NCBI GenBank assembly: GCA_018260755.1
Contig: JAGTWP010000038.1
Coordinates: forward strand, 1 to 12,992
Direction of reading: 5' to 3'
Source: Candidatus Altarchaeum sp.
GTDB lineage: Archaea; Altiarchaeota; Altiarchaeia; Altiarchaeales; Altiarchaeaceae
DNA: 12,992 nt
The notes beneath the pieces are model-generated. The model ran no database searches. It was not told where the DNA came from and worked only from the letters and a program-made list of their open reading frames with translations. Positions within the stretch are counted from its first letter, which is position 1. Each line of letters starts with the position of its first letter. Of the stretch, positions 6,065-12,992 are shown one piece after another. A program made the translations under genes and the position numbers.

Positions 6065-6172
6065 ATGCAACATAATATTAACTACATTGAATCGTGGAGC
6101 ATATTGGTGGTTCCAATAGGTGTACTCTTTATAGCCGTTGGAATAGAGGTGTTTAAAAAATTATTGAAATGA
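6065..6172 (+). CDS. Possible single-span membrane micropeptide upstream of P-type ATPase
   Basis: A 35-codon frame from ATG 6065 to TGA 6170-6172 encodes MQHNINYIESWSILVVPIGV followed by LFIAVGIEVFKKLLK. It has a short polar N-terminus, a hydrophobic run of about 18 residues (ILVVPIGVLFIAVGI) and a basic end, as in a one-pass membrane peptide with its lysines inside. An AT-rich TATA-like stretch lies 20-34 bases upstream; there is no Shine-Dalgarno. The ATPase ATG lies 84 bases beyond the stop. It does not match a family I know. Small peptides accompany some P-type ATPases (KdpF, sarcolipin), which makes the position suggestive, but chance cannot be excluded at this length. Confidence 0.4.
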   Translation: MQHNINYIESWSILVVPIGVLFIAVGIEVFKKLLK

Positions 6173-6192
6173 GTAATTTTTATTTCTTTCCC

Positions 6193-6200
6193 TTATAAAT
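6193..6200 (+). promoter_or_regulatory. TATA box of P-type ATPase gene
   Basis: TTATAAAT is followed 56 bases later by the ATG at 6256. A transcript starting about 25 bases after the box (around 6222-6226) would have a 5' leader of about 30 bases. This position makes an upstream TTG start at 6205 implausible, because it would lie before the transcription start. Confidence 0.5.
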
Positions 6201-6255
6201 CTTTTTGATTTTTTTTTTCTGTGCAATATTAATTATTTTGCAGTTTATTTTCAAA

Positions 6256-9087
6256 ATGAAAAATAATAAGAATGATGCAAATAATCATAGTCAAAATAAT
6301 CATAGTCAAAATAAGCACTATAATAAAACCATAGAAGAAATTTTTTTATCCCTGTCAACAAACAGTAAAGGACTCAGCAATGAAGAGGTAAAATTACGAC
6401 TAATGAAATACGGGCCCAACGAATTAAAGATCAAAAAACGCAGTCCTTTTATAAGATTTCTACTTCAGTTTCACAATCCCTTGATATATGTTTTGCTCGC
6501 CTCTGCAGGAATATGTGCATTTCTAACTATATGGGGGAGAGATATATGGGGAGAGAATATAGAGATGTGGAGCGAGGTCATAGTTATATTGTTGTGTGTT
6601 TTTCTGAATGCGATTGTTGGGTTTATTTTAGAAGGAAAAGCAGAATCAGCAATAGAAGCATTGAGAAGAATGACCGTTCATGAATGCATTGTCATCAGGG
6701 ATGGAAAAAAGAAAAATATAGATGCAAAAAATTTAGTGAGCGGAGACATAACAGAGATTGAAAGCGGAAAAAAAGTTCCTGCTGATTTAAGATTATTTTA
6801 TGTTAAAAATTTAGAAATAGACGAATCAATATTAACCGGAGAATCCATCCCCGCGTATAAAAACGATGAGGTGAGCAATAAACAAAATTTATCTTTATCC
6901 GACCAGAGATGCATGGCATTTAGCGGAACTTATGTTACGAGGGGAATTGGAAACGGAGTTGTAGTGGCAACGGGTATGAAAACAGAATTCGGAAAAATAT
7001 CTAAACTTGTTGAAGAAACGGATGAAATTTCAACACCTCTGACAAAAAAGATAGAGAAATTTACAAAACTTGTAATAATTGCAACCGTAATATTTACCTT
7101 CATAAATTTTATATTGGGAATAGTATTGGGATTTTCTTTAATTTATTCCTTTTTGGCATCCATCTCATTTGCAGTTGCAGTTATTCCCGAAGCACTGCCA
7201 GTTATAGTAATAGCACTTCTTGCAATTGCCTCAGTAGCAATGGCAAAGAAAAATGCAATTATAAGAAATTTATCAGCTGCCGAAACATTGGGATGTACGA
7301 CCGTTATATGCACGGACAAAACCGGAACCATGACAAAAAATCAGATGACTGTGGTTAAAATTTATTCGGGGGGAAAATTTTATATTGTCAGTGGAACGGG
7401 CTATAAACCCGAAGGGAAATTTATGTTAAAAAATAAAGAGTTCAATCAGGAAATAAATCCGTTAAAAGAATCCCATGAACTCATTGAGACCTTGCAGGGG
7501 GGATATTTGTGCAATAACGCACATCTTGCTGAGGAAAAAGGAAAATACAGCATACTTGGAGATCCGACAGAAGGAGCATTAATTGTCTCGGCAATGAAAG
7601 ATAATGTGGATTTAAATGTTCAAAATTTTCACAAAATAGACGAGATTCCTTTTGAATCGGAACGGCAATATATGGCAACTTTGCATTCCAAAGAAGATGG
7701 CAATATAATATATGTTAAGGGTTCTCCTGAAAAAATTTTGGGAATGTGTGAATATCAGTTAACTGACGGAGTCATTGTAAATCTTACATACACTGAGAGA
7801 GAGGAAATTTTGAAAAGTGCACATGAAATGGCAAAAGGAGCTTTACGGCTGATTGCCATAGCATACAAAATTGCGGACAAAGAAAAAATGACTCTTGATG
7901 AAAATGACTTAAAGAACTTAATTTTTTCTGGAATTCAGGGAATGATAGATCCTCCGAGAGAAGAAGTTATTGACGCAATTGAAAAATGCAAAAGTGCGGG
8001 AATAAAAGTAGTTATGATAACAGGAGACCATACTGAAACAGCAAAAGCAATCGCAAAACAAATTGGCATTTACAAAGAAGGGGCTCAATTTTTAAGCGGA
8101 GAAGAATTAGCAAAAATGAGTGATAATGACTTATATAAAATTGCAGATGAAATTTCTGTTTATGCAAGAACTTCTCCGGAAGATAAATTTAGAATAGTAA
8201 AACAACTTCAAAAGAAAGGGCATGTCGTTGCAGTTACAGGTGACGGAGTGAATGATGCTCCTGCTTTGAAAAATGCGGATATCGGAATTGCGATGGGTAT
8301 AAGCGGAACGGAAGTAAGTAAAGAAGCATCGGATATGATTCTGGCAGATGATAATTTTGCAACAATCGTTAATGCCGTTGAAGAGGGCAGGCATGTATGG
8401 AAAAATTTTCAGAAGACCTTTTTATTCACTGTTCCGACAAATGTGGCTCAGGGACTTATCATATTTTTTGCAATAATGCTTGCGCCGTTCATCCCACTTT
8501 TTGCATTGCGGCTTCCTTTGGAGCCGATACATATTTTATGGATAAATTTAACTGATGCGGTATTTCTCACTCTGCCTTTAATAATGGAACAAAAAGAAAA
8601 AGGTCTGCTGAAAGCCAAACCGAGAGATCAGGGAGAAAAACTAATTAACGAATTGTTTATTACACGGCTTGCAATTGTTTCAGTAATGATGATTGTTTCT
8701 GCTTTTGGAATTTATTATTATTTTGGAAATTTTGCTTTAAATGGAAATATTGATGGAACTACTGATTTGTTGTTACTTACACAGGCGCAAACGGCTGCAT
8801 TTATGGCAGTTAAACTCGTTCATATCGGATTTTTATTTACCGCCCGTTCAATATATAAATCGGCGTTTACTTTCAGTCCGTTTTCAAATAAATGGATAAT
8901 AATCGGAGTTACAATAGCTTTAGGAGCACAATTGCTCATAACGTACATTCCTTTTCTTCAGGAAATTTTCAGAACAGCGGCATTTCCTCTGGAATGGTGG
9001 CCGGTTTTGCTCCTGACTCTTTTTTCTGCTTTCGTTGCAGTTGAAATTGAGAAATTTTTAAGGAGAAAATTTAAAAAAGATGAGTAA
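6256..9087 (+). CDS. P2-like cation-transporting P-type ATPase
   Basis: A membrane pump that couples ATP hydrolysis to cation export. The 943 residues show, in order: an N-terminal cation-ATPase domain (NEEVKLRLMKYGPNEL), the actuator loop TGES at 194-197, M4 with PEALP at 311-315, phosphorylation motif DKTGTMTKN with Asp354, nucleotide domain KGSPEKIL, hinge TGDHTETA and GDGVNDAPAL from 662, then a C-terminal block with about six spans. The aspartate position and overall length fit the Ca2+ and Na+/K+ class (P2). M6 reads LWINLTDAVFLTLPL, one residue shorter than the calcium-pump pattern N-L-V-T-D, and M5 has TNVAQG where many relatives have Glu. The ion is therefore uncertain (Ca2+, Na+ or another). 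The start is ATG 6256, which removes 17 hydrophobic residues of a TTG-initiated reading. The N-terminus repeats NHSQN twice. Confidence 0.93.
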   Translation: MKNNKNDANNHSQNNHSQNKHYNKTIEEIFLSLSTNSKGLSNEEVKLRLMKYGPNELKIKKRSPFIRFLLQFHNPLIYVLLASAGICAFLTIWGRDIWGENIEMWSEVIVILLCVFLNAIVGFILEGKAESAIEALRRMTVHECIVIRDGKKKNIDAKNLVSGDITEIESGKKVPADLRLFYVKNLEIDESILTGESIPAYKNDEVSNKQNLSLSDQRCMAFSGTYVTRGIGNGVVVATGMKTEFGKISKLVEETDEISTPLTKKIEKFTKLVIIATVIFTFINFILGIVLGFSLIYSFLASISFAVAVIPEALPVIVIALLAIASVAMAKKNAIIRNLSAAETLGCTTVICTDKTGTMTKNQMTVVKIYSGGKFYIVSGTGYKPEGKFMLKNKEFNQEINPLKESHELIETLQGGYLCNNAHLAEEKGKYSILGDPTEGALIVSAMKDNVDLNVQNFHKIDEIPFESERQYMATLHSKEDGNIIYVKGSPEKILGMCEYQLTDGVIVNLTYTEREEILKSAHEMAKGALRLIAIAYKIADKEKMTLDENDLKNLIFSGIQGMIDPPREEVIDAIEKCKSAGIKVVMITGDHTETAKAIAKQIGIYKEGAQFLSGEELAKMSDNDLYKIADEISVYARTSPEDKFRIVKQLQKKGHVVAVTGDGVNDAPALKNADIGIAMGISGTEVSKEASDMILADDNFATIVNAVEEGRHVWKNFQKTFLFTVPTNVAQGLIIFFAIMLAPFIPLFALRLPLEPIHILWINLTDAVFLTLPLIMEQKEKGLLKAKPRDQGEKLINELFITRLAIVSVMMIVSAFGIYYYFGNFALNGNIDGTTDLLLLTQAQTAAFMAVKLVHIGFLFTARSIYKSAFTFSPFSNKWIIIGVTIALGAQLLITYIPFLQEIFRTAAFPLEWWPVLLLTLFSAFVAVEIEKFLRRKFKKDE

Positions 9088-9686
9088 AAACTTTGGTGGT
9101 GATAAAAATTTAAAATTTTCTAGTATAAGCAATGTGATTTATTTTTGATGTTAGCCACTACTAAAAGAATTATCATACTTTATATAACGACAAGAAATCA
9201 AGTTGCCAAAAAATTTAATCAATCTGTTCGTGTAATGTATTTTGGATATTATATCAGAAACATTATCTATTCACACAGAGGGAGAGGATGGAAAATTAAA
9301 TTATAAGTAATTAAAATTTCAAATTTATATTTTAAATATTTTGTCAGCAATCTAATTTATAATTCAGCTCGTGTAATCTCTTCGGCGAGCAGGTATGTGA
9401 AAGATGCAAAGATGAACATATCTCCAAAACAAGAGGTACACTGCACCTGGATGGCCTGTAGGAACAAAGGAAATTAAAATTTAATGACTAATGTTATGAC
9501 TACCTGGTGGCAGGTCGCAGGACAAAATTTAAGATATTCCAAAATTTAAGATATTGTAAAATAAATTTAAAATTTTAATTTTAAGATATTTTAGAATATT
9601 AATAAATTTAATATTGGAATTTAAATTAATTATCAAAAATTTGTTGATAAAACACAAATAAAAATAAATAAATATAATCAGAGAAA
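9088..9686. other. 600-base gap: doubtful small frames and a GC-richer island
   Basis: From ATG 9148 a 52-codon frame (MLATTKRIIILYITTRNQVA at its start) runs to TAA 9304, and the same frame stays open to about 9480 apart from that stop. The stretch 9361-9480 is clearly richer in G+C than its surroundings, which are near 20 percent. In another frame, from 9363 to TAG 9459, it encodes a cysteine-bearing peptide without a start codon (CNLFGEQVCERCKDEHISKT). Hairpins GCTCG/CGAGC at about 9367-9390 and CCTG/CAGG near 9503-9514 are also present. I recognise no family and no known RNA. It may be a decayed gene or an RNA. The last 150 bases are AT-rich leader before ribosomal P1. Confidence 0.4.
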
Positions 9687-9998
9687 ATGGAATATATGTA
9701 TGGGGCATTATTGCTGCATAGTGCAGGACAACCGATAAACGAAGAAAATCTGACAAAGGTATTAATAGGAGCAAATGTAAAAGTAAATGATGCAATGGTT
9801 AAAGCAGTTGTAACATCACTTGAAGGTGTGAATATAGAAGATGTACTTAAAAATGCCGCTTCACAAGTAGCTGCACAACCGGCACAGTCGGCACAGGCAC
9901 AACACGCTGAAAAGAAGGAAGAGAAGAAAGTAGAAGAAAAGGAGGAAAAAGCATCGGAAGAGGACGCAGCAGCAGGATTATCAGCATTGTTCGGTTAA
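9687..9998 (+). CDS. rpl12: Large-subunit ribosomal stalk protein P1 (L12, archaeal type)
   Basis: Dimers of this protein form the flexible ribosomal stalk that recruits elongation and recycling factors. The 103-residue protein begins [20 protein letters not shown], the conserved dimerisation start of archaeal P1. It has the [11 protein letters not shown] helix near 56-66, an Ala/Gln hinge ([13 protein letters not shown]), a charged Lys/Glu segment and the factor-binding tail [14 protein letters not shown]. It is unrelated to bacterial L7/L12 despite its name. The ATG at 9687 is chosen because the family motif starts there; a Met three codons in would cut it. AT-rich sequence with AAATATAAT lies close upstream. 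The usual neighbours (L10, L1, L11) are absent, so here P1 seems to be a single transcription unit. Confidence 0.95.
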   Translation: MEYMYGALLLHSAGQPINEENLTKVLIGANVKVNDAMVKAVVTSLEGVNIEDVLKNAASQVAAQPAQSAQAQHAEKKEEKKVEEKEEKASEEDAAAGLSALFG

Positions 9999-10090
9999 AA
10001 TTAAAGGCAGGTAATTTAGGATTTTTATTTTTTATTTTGTCTTTTGTTTTTTATTCTTATTGTTTCTTTTTATTTTTAATTTTTATACGC
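9999..10090 (+). terminator. T-rich transcription termination region after P1
   Basis: Following the P1 stop, the plus strand has several runs of four to seven T between about 10021 and 10090 without a strong hairpin. This is the expected form of archaeal intrinsic termination after a highly expressed ribosomal gene. Confidence 0.55.
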
Positions 10091-10152
10091 CTTCTTAATT
10101 TAGTGCTTACTTGCATTTGCTTTATGCTTCACGCCATTAAATTGTTTTGTCC

Positions 10153-10166
10153 TTATACTTTATATT
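10153..10166 (+). promoter_or_regulatory. TATA region of aminotransferase gene
   Basis: TTATACTTTATATT lies 13-26 bases before the ATG at 10179. The first part (TTATAC) is at the right distance for a transcript starting at or near the ATG. Confidence 0.4.
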
Positions 10167-10178
10167 TTTCATTTAAAA

Positions 10179-11342
10179 ATGAAAAAAATTTCTGACAGGG
10201 TTTGTAAAATAGAACCATCCGGAATCAGGAAATTTTTTGACCTTGCCCAAAAGGAGAAGGATATAATTACACTTGGGATTGGCGAGCCGGATTTTGATGT
10301 TCCCGAGAAAATCAAGGACAGAGCAATAAGGGCAATAGAAAATTCTTATAATCATTACACCTCAAATTACGGACTTTTAGAGTTGAGGGAAAAAATTTCC
10401 AAAAAGTTGCGAAAATTTAACAAAATTTCTGCCGACCCGGAAAAAGAAATTTTAATTACTACTGGAAGTTCTGAGGGTTTGGATTTGGCATTCAGAACAC
10501 TTCTAAATCCGAATGATGAAATTTTAATTCCTTCTCCGAGTTATGTTTCATACATTCCGACGACATTACTTTCCGGAGGTATTCCTGTTGTAGTTCCCGC
10601 TTATGAAAAAGATGAATTCAGGTTGCTGCCGGAAGAAATTGAAAAACGACTTACAAAGAGGACAAAGTGTATAGTTCTTGCATCTCCGAATAATCCGACA
10701 GGCGCCGTATTAAGAAGAAAAGATATTGAAGAAATTGCAGACATTGCCATAAAGAATGATTTGTTTGTTATAAGTGATGAATTGTATGAATATTTAATTT
10801 ATGACAATGAGGAACATTTTAGTATTGCATCAATTCCTGAAATGAAGGAAAGGACAATTACAGTTAATGGTTTTTCAAAGAGTTATGCAATGACAGGATT
10901 GCGGCTCGGTTATGTTGCGGCAAGTGAAGAAATTATAGAAAGTATGATGAAAATTCATCAGTACGGAATGCTTTGCGCGCCTTCAATTTCACAGTATGCT
11001 GCCTTAGAATTTGAGAATTGTGAAAAGGATGTAAAGGCAATGGCTGAAATTTATGAAATGCGAAGAAATTTACTCTATAAGCGACTGAACGAGATTGATG
11101 GCATAAGTGCGGTTAAGCCAAAAGGTGCCTTTTATATATTTCCAAATATAAAGCAAAGCAAGTTGTCTTCGGAAAATTTTGCAGAACGATTGCTGAAAGA
11201 GGCAAAGGTAGTTGTAATTCCTGGAAATATATTCGGAAAGGATGGAGAGGGTTATGTAAGAATTTCTTATTCCACCTCAACCGAAAATATTGAAAAGGCA
11301 TTAGAACGAATTGAGAAATTTATGGGAAATTTAAATTTATAA
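10179..11342 (+). CDS. Class I pyridoxal-phosphate aminotransferase (aspartate/alanine type)
   Basis: Transfers an amino group between an amino acid and a 2-oxo acid using pyridoxal phosphate, in the cytosol. The 387-residue protein has a fold-type I layout: SGIRKFFDLA, LGIGEPDFDVP near 32-42, YTSNYGLLELRE, TTGSSEGLD (cofactor phosphate region) near 94, SPNNPTGAV with Asn171, and the cofactor-nitrogen aspartate in VISDELYEY (Asp200). The Schiff-base lysine is Lys234 in NGFSKSYAMTGLRLGY, and GEGYVRISY near the end carries the substrate-carboxylate arginine. It resembles archaeal aspartate, alanine or broad-range aminotransferases; the amino acid cannot be decided. All catalytic residues are present. 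The PAP2 gene follows 55 bases downstream in the same direction. Confidence 0.93.
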   Translation: MKKISDRVCKIEPSGIRKFFDLAQKEKDIITLGIGEPDFDVPEKIKDRAIRAIENSYNHYTSNYGLLELREKISKKLRKFNKISADPEKEILITTGSSEGLDLAFRTLLNPNDEILIPSPSYVSYIPTTLLSGGIPVVVPAYEKDEFRLLPEEIEKRLTKRTKCIVLASPNNPTGAVLRRKDIEEIADIAIKNDLFVISDELYEYLIYDNEEHFSIASIPEMKERTITVNGFSKSYAMTGLRLGYVAASEEIIESMMKIHQYGMLCAPSISQYAALEFENCEKDVKAMAEIYEMRRNLLYKRLNEIDGISAVKPKGAFYIFPNIKQSKLSSENFAERLLKEAKVVVIPGNIFGKDGEGYVRISYSTSTENIEKALERIEKFMGNLNL

Positions 11343-11397
11343 CTTTAAATTATATACTAAATAAAAATTTAGAAATAAAAATTTAAAAAAAAAATAA

Positions 11398-11952
11398 ATG
11401 GCTCTATTTAATATTATATCAGAAATTTCAAATCCGTTTTTGGACGGGGTTTTTAATTTAATAACTTCTTCGTATTTTTTGATTCCCGTAATAGTGACAA
11501 TTGTCTTACTTGTTGAAAAGGATAAACTTAAAAATATTAACATAAGGACAAACATCAAATCCATAATTCCGGTTATTTTGCCTGTTTTTCTGGCAGTTAT
11601 CCTGACCGTAATAGCAACAACCGCAATTAAGGAAGTAGTGCATGAAGACAGGCCGTGCCAAGTAATGCAGGATATTAATTTTCCTTATTGTCAGGATTCA
11701 AATTCATTTCCGAGCAGACATACAGCAGTTGCATTTGCTGCTTTGCCTTTTCTTGCTTTGAGAGATTTAAGAAAATATTTTGTAATCCTGCTTATTTATG
11801 CATCACTGGTGGGCATCGGAATGATTTATCTGGGGCAGCATTATCCTCATGATGTGCTCGCGGGATTCATAATTGGCTTTGGAATCGGATATCTGTTTTT
11901 GCTGAAAAGCGGATGGATTGCTGAAAAATGCGGTAAAATTTTAAAAATTTAA
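11398..11952 (+). CDS. PAP2-family membrane phosphatase with altered third motif
   Basis: Membrane phosphatase of the type-2 phosphatidic acid phosphatase family, probably acting on lipid or polyprenyl phosphates. The 184 residues form about five membrane spans. Motif C1 is KEVVHEDRP near 77-85. Motif C2 is PSRHT near 106-110 with the general-acid histidine. Motif C3 is MIYLGQHYPHD near 143-153 with the nucleophilic histidine and its partner aspartate. In the usual C3 pattern (S-R-x5-H-x3-D) an arginine stands six residues before the histidine; here that position is Met (ATG codon), so one phosphate-binding residue is missing. The start ATG 11398 follows an A-rich leader, with TTATATAC about 45 bases upstream as a possible own promoter. 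The substrate is unknown. Confidence 0.9.
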   Translation: MALFNIISEISNPFLDGVFNLITSSYFLIPVIVTIVLLVEKDKLKNINIRTNIKSIIPVILPVFLAVILTVIATTAIKEVVHEDRPCQVMQDINFPYCQDSNSFPSRHTAVAFAALPFLALRDLRKYFVILLIYASLVGIGMIYLGQHYPHDVLAGFIIGFGIGYLFLLKSGWIAEKCGKILKI

Positions 11953-11973
11953 TTTTTTAACCGAATTTCATAA

Positions 11974-12667
11974 ATGATAAAATAGAACCTAGTAAAATTG
12001 TTGAGGAAATTGTTAACAGAAATGACAATTATGTAAAAAAACACAACGAGCATTATTTTACTCATCATATTGCCTCCCAGCATCCGATTATAACACTTGT
12101 TTCGTGCTCGGATTCAAGAGTTCAGCCAAATGTGCTGATAAAATCCCATAGATAATATGTTTGAAATTGAGAATATGGGCAATCAGATTTCAACATGTGA
12201 GGGGTCTGTAAGTTATGGTTGGTGTGCTTCATCTTAAAACACCAGTAATTCTTATATTGGGACATTCGGATTGTGGTGCCTTAAAGGCATTTATGAAGGG
12301 CTATGATAACATAGAGGACTCAATTAAAAAAGAAATAGATAATTTAAGACCTGTTGGACTTTTAAAAGAATATACTGCTGAAAATTTTGAAGAAATTTTA
12401 CTCCTCAATGCACAAAAAAATATTGATTATCAGGTAAATTTTGCAGTTAAAACATTTAAAGACCTCATTCGGAACGGGAAACTTACTGTTATAGGAACAT
12501 ATTATGATTTCAAAAACGAATTTGACAAAGGACACGGCAGGATGCTGATACTTAATGTGAATGGTGAAAAGAACCGGAATAAAATTAAAGGTCTGCCTGT
12601 TTTTGAACACATAAGCAGGGAATTTAAAGATGTTATAATAGGCAGATATTCAACAAAAATAAAATAA
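11974..12667 (+). pseudogene. Beta-class carbonic anhydrase, broken by frameshifts
   Basis: Joining frames rebuilds a beta-carbonic anhydrase of about 230 residues, which would hydrate CO2 to bicarbonate. Segment one reads DKIEPSKIVEEIVNRNDNYV through LVSCSDSRVQPNVLIK, with the zinc-ligand Cys and the Asp-Arg dyad. After one extra base near 12144 it continues PIDNMFEIENMGNQISTCEG. After a second frame change near 12217 it runs VGVLHLKTPVILILGHSDCG to the stop at 12665, with the zinc-ligand His (12263) and Cys (12272). A third problem lies at the beginning: ATG 11974 is out of frame with segment one, which has no in-frame ATG of its own. All zinc ligands are intact, so decay is recent, or the indels are sequencing errors. 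Without repair only the 150-residue C-terminal part (ATG 12215) is open. Confidence 0.85.
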
Positions 12668-12674
12668 AATTGTA

Positions 12675-12867
12675 TTTGTTTAGCTAATTGGATTTTACTG
12701 AAAACTACAGGTTTTCAATCTTTAAAAATTTATGAAATTTTTAAATTACCTCGTCATATTTAATTTTGCAGTTATTTTCAAAACCCCGAGTTTTGAAAAT
12801 CTCCGAGCAACAGCGAGGTGATTTTCAAAACCCCGAGTTTTGTAAATCTCCGAGCAACAGCGAGGTG
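12675..12867 (+). repeat. Hairpin-rich intergenic repeat, right copy
   Basis: Begins 8 bases after the carbonic anhydrase stop with TTTGTTTAGCTAATTGGATT, the same start as the left copy. Module B follows first (hairpin 12699-12717, stem TGAAAAC/GTTTTCA). Then comes TACCTCGTCATATTT and module A (hairpin 12775-12799, 10-bp stem TTTTCAAAAC/GTTTTGAAAA, loop CCCGA). Module A is duplicated in tandem at 12774-12820 and 12821-12867. Relative to its upstream gene it has the same orientation as the left copy, so across the window the pair forms a large interrupted inverted repeat. Confidence 0.75.
12774..12867 (+). repeat. Tandem duplication, 2 x 47 bp
   Basis: Two adjacent 47-bp units starting ATTTTCAAAACCCCGAG and ending CGAGCAACAGCGAGGTG differ at one base (A in unit 1, T in unit 2, right of GTTTTG). 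The change breaks the hairpin stem slightly in unit 2. There is no spacer between units. Confidence 0.9.
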
Positions 12868-12992
12868 ATTTTTTTCACAATTTTCACACTTAATTTTTTA
12901 AGCAGATTAACAAATACTTTATTTTTAATCTAAATTTACAGAAGTAATTTAAACCCAACTTCCCATCATAAATTAACTTTTTCACGCTCAGT
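12868..12992. other. AT-rich tail with no feature recognised
   Basis: Low-complexity AT-rich sequence up to the window edge. I see no reading frame, RNA or repeat that I can support. Confidence 0.4.

Noticed and set aside
6205-6255. Upstream TTG start for the P-type ATPase adding 17 hydrophobic residues
   Set aside because: The TATA box ends at 6200, so transcription should start after 6205. The ATG at 6256 gives a normal soluble N-terminus.
9497-9547. 17-codon frame MTTWWQVAGQNLRYSKI
   Set aside because: Too short, no start signal and no conserved features. The hairpin CCTG/CAGG inside it fits a non-coding reading equally well.
9529-9795. 88-codon minus-strand frame
   Set aside because: It is made of low-complexity AT-rich leader plus the antisense of the P1 start.
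12774-12867. CRISPR array
   Set aside because: There are only two units, directly adjacent with no spacer, and the unit contains a long perfect hairpin. A tandem duplication explains it.

Overview
The window is AT-rich (roughly one third G+C by eye) and archaeal. It encodes ribosomal proteins found only in archaea and eukaryotes (S17e and stalk protein P1/L12) and beta-RFAP synthase, the first committed enzyme of methanopterin synthesis. Its tRNA gene lacks an encoded CCA, gene starts have TATA-like boxes but no Shine-Dalgarno, and several mRNAs look leaderless. Methanopterin plus a GTP-type PEP carboxykinase suggests a C1-metabolising euryarchaeal or Altiarchaeota-like lineage; the lineage is an inference.

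Layout. Positions 1-121 hold a hairpin-rich repeat just downstream of pckG, which runs leftward (129-1940). A divergent promoter region of very low complexity separates pckG from a NOP2/Sun-type RNA m5C methyltransferase (2090-2980, +). Next on the minus strand come tRNA-Arg(CCU) (3016-3090) and ribosomal protein S17e (3188-3508), so 2.1-3.5 kb is a translation block.

The stretch 3.54-6.06 kb is a decay zone around one intact gene. It holds a strongly structured segment followed by the N-terminal stump of an IS110-family transposase, the intact beta-RFAP synthase (4127-5095, -), and a broken HEPN/MNT toxin-antitoxin pair (5239-5778, -). That pair is bracketed by diverged direct repeats of about 85-100 bp.

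At 6065-6172 a possible 35-residue single-span membrane peptide precedes a complete P2-like cation-transporting P-type ATPase (ATG at 6256, ends 9087). A 600-base gap without a confident gene follows. It contains a GC-richer island and leads to ribosomal stalk protein P1/L12 (9687-9998). Then come a class I aminotransferase (10179-11342), a PAP2-family membrane phosphatase (11398-11952) and a beta-class carbonic anhydrase broken by at least two frameshifts (11974-12667). The right edge (12675-12867) carries a second copy of the left-edge repeat in inverted orientation, again immediately downstream of a gene, with a 47-bp tandem duplication.

How the genes fit together. Most intact genes are housekeeping: gluconeogenesis, translation and its RNA modification, cofactor synthesis, amino-acid metabolism, ion and lipid-phosphate handling. 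No single intact novel system is visible. The parts most worth a second look are the two modular hairpin repeats, which show a compensatory base change between copies, the IS110 stump with its possible bridge-RNA-like leader, the decayed HEPN/MNT module between direct repeats, a tRNA with an A-C acceptor mismatch, and a possible micropeptide beside the P-type ATPase.
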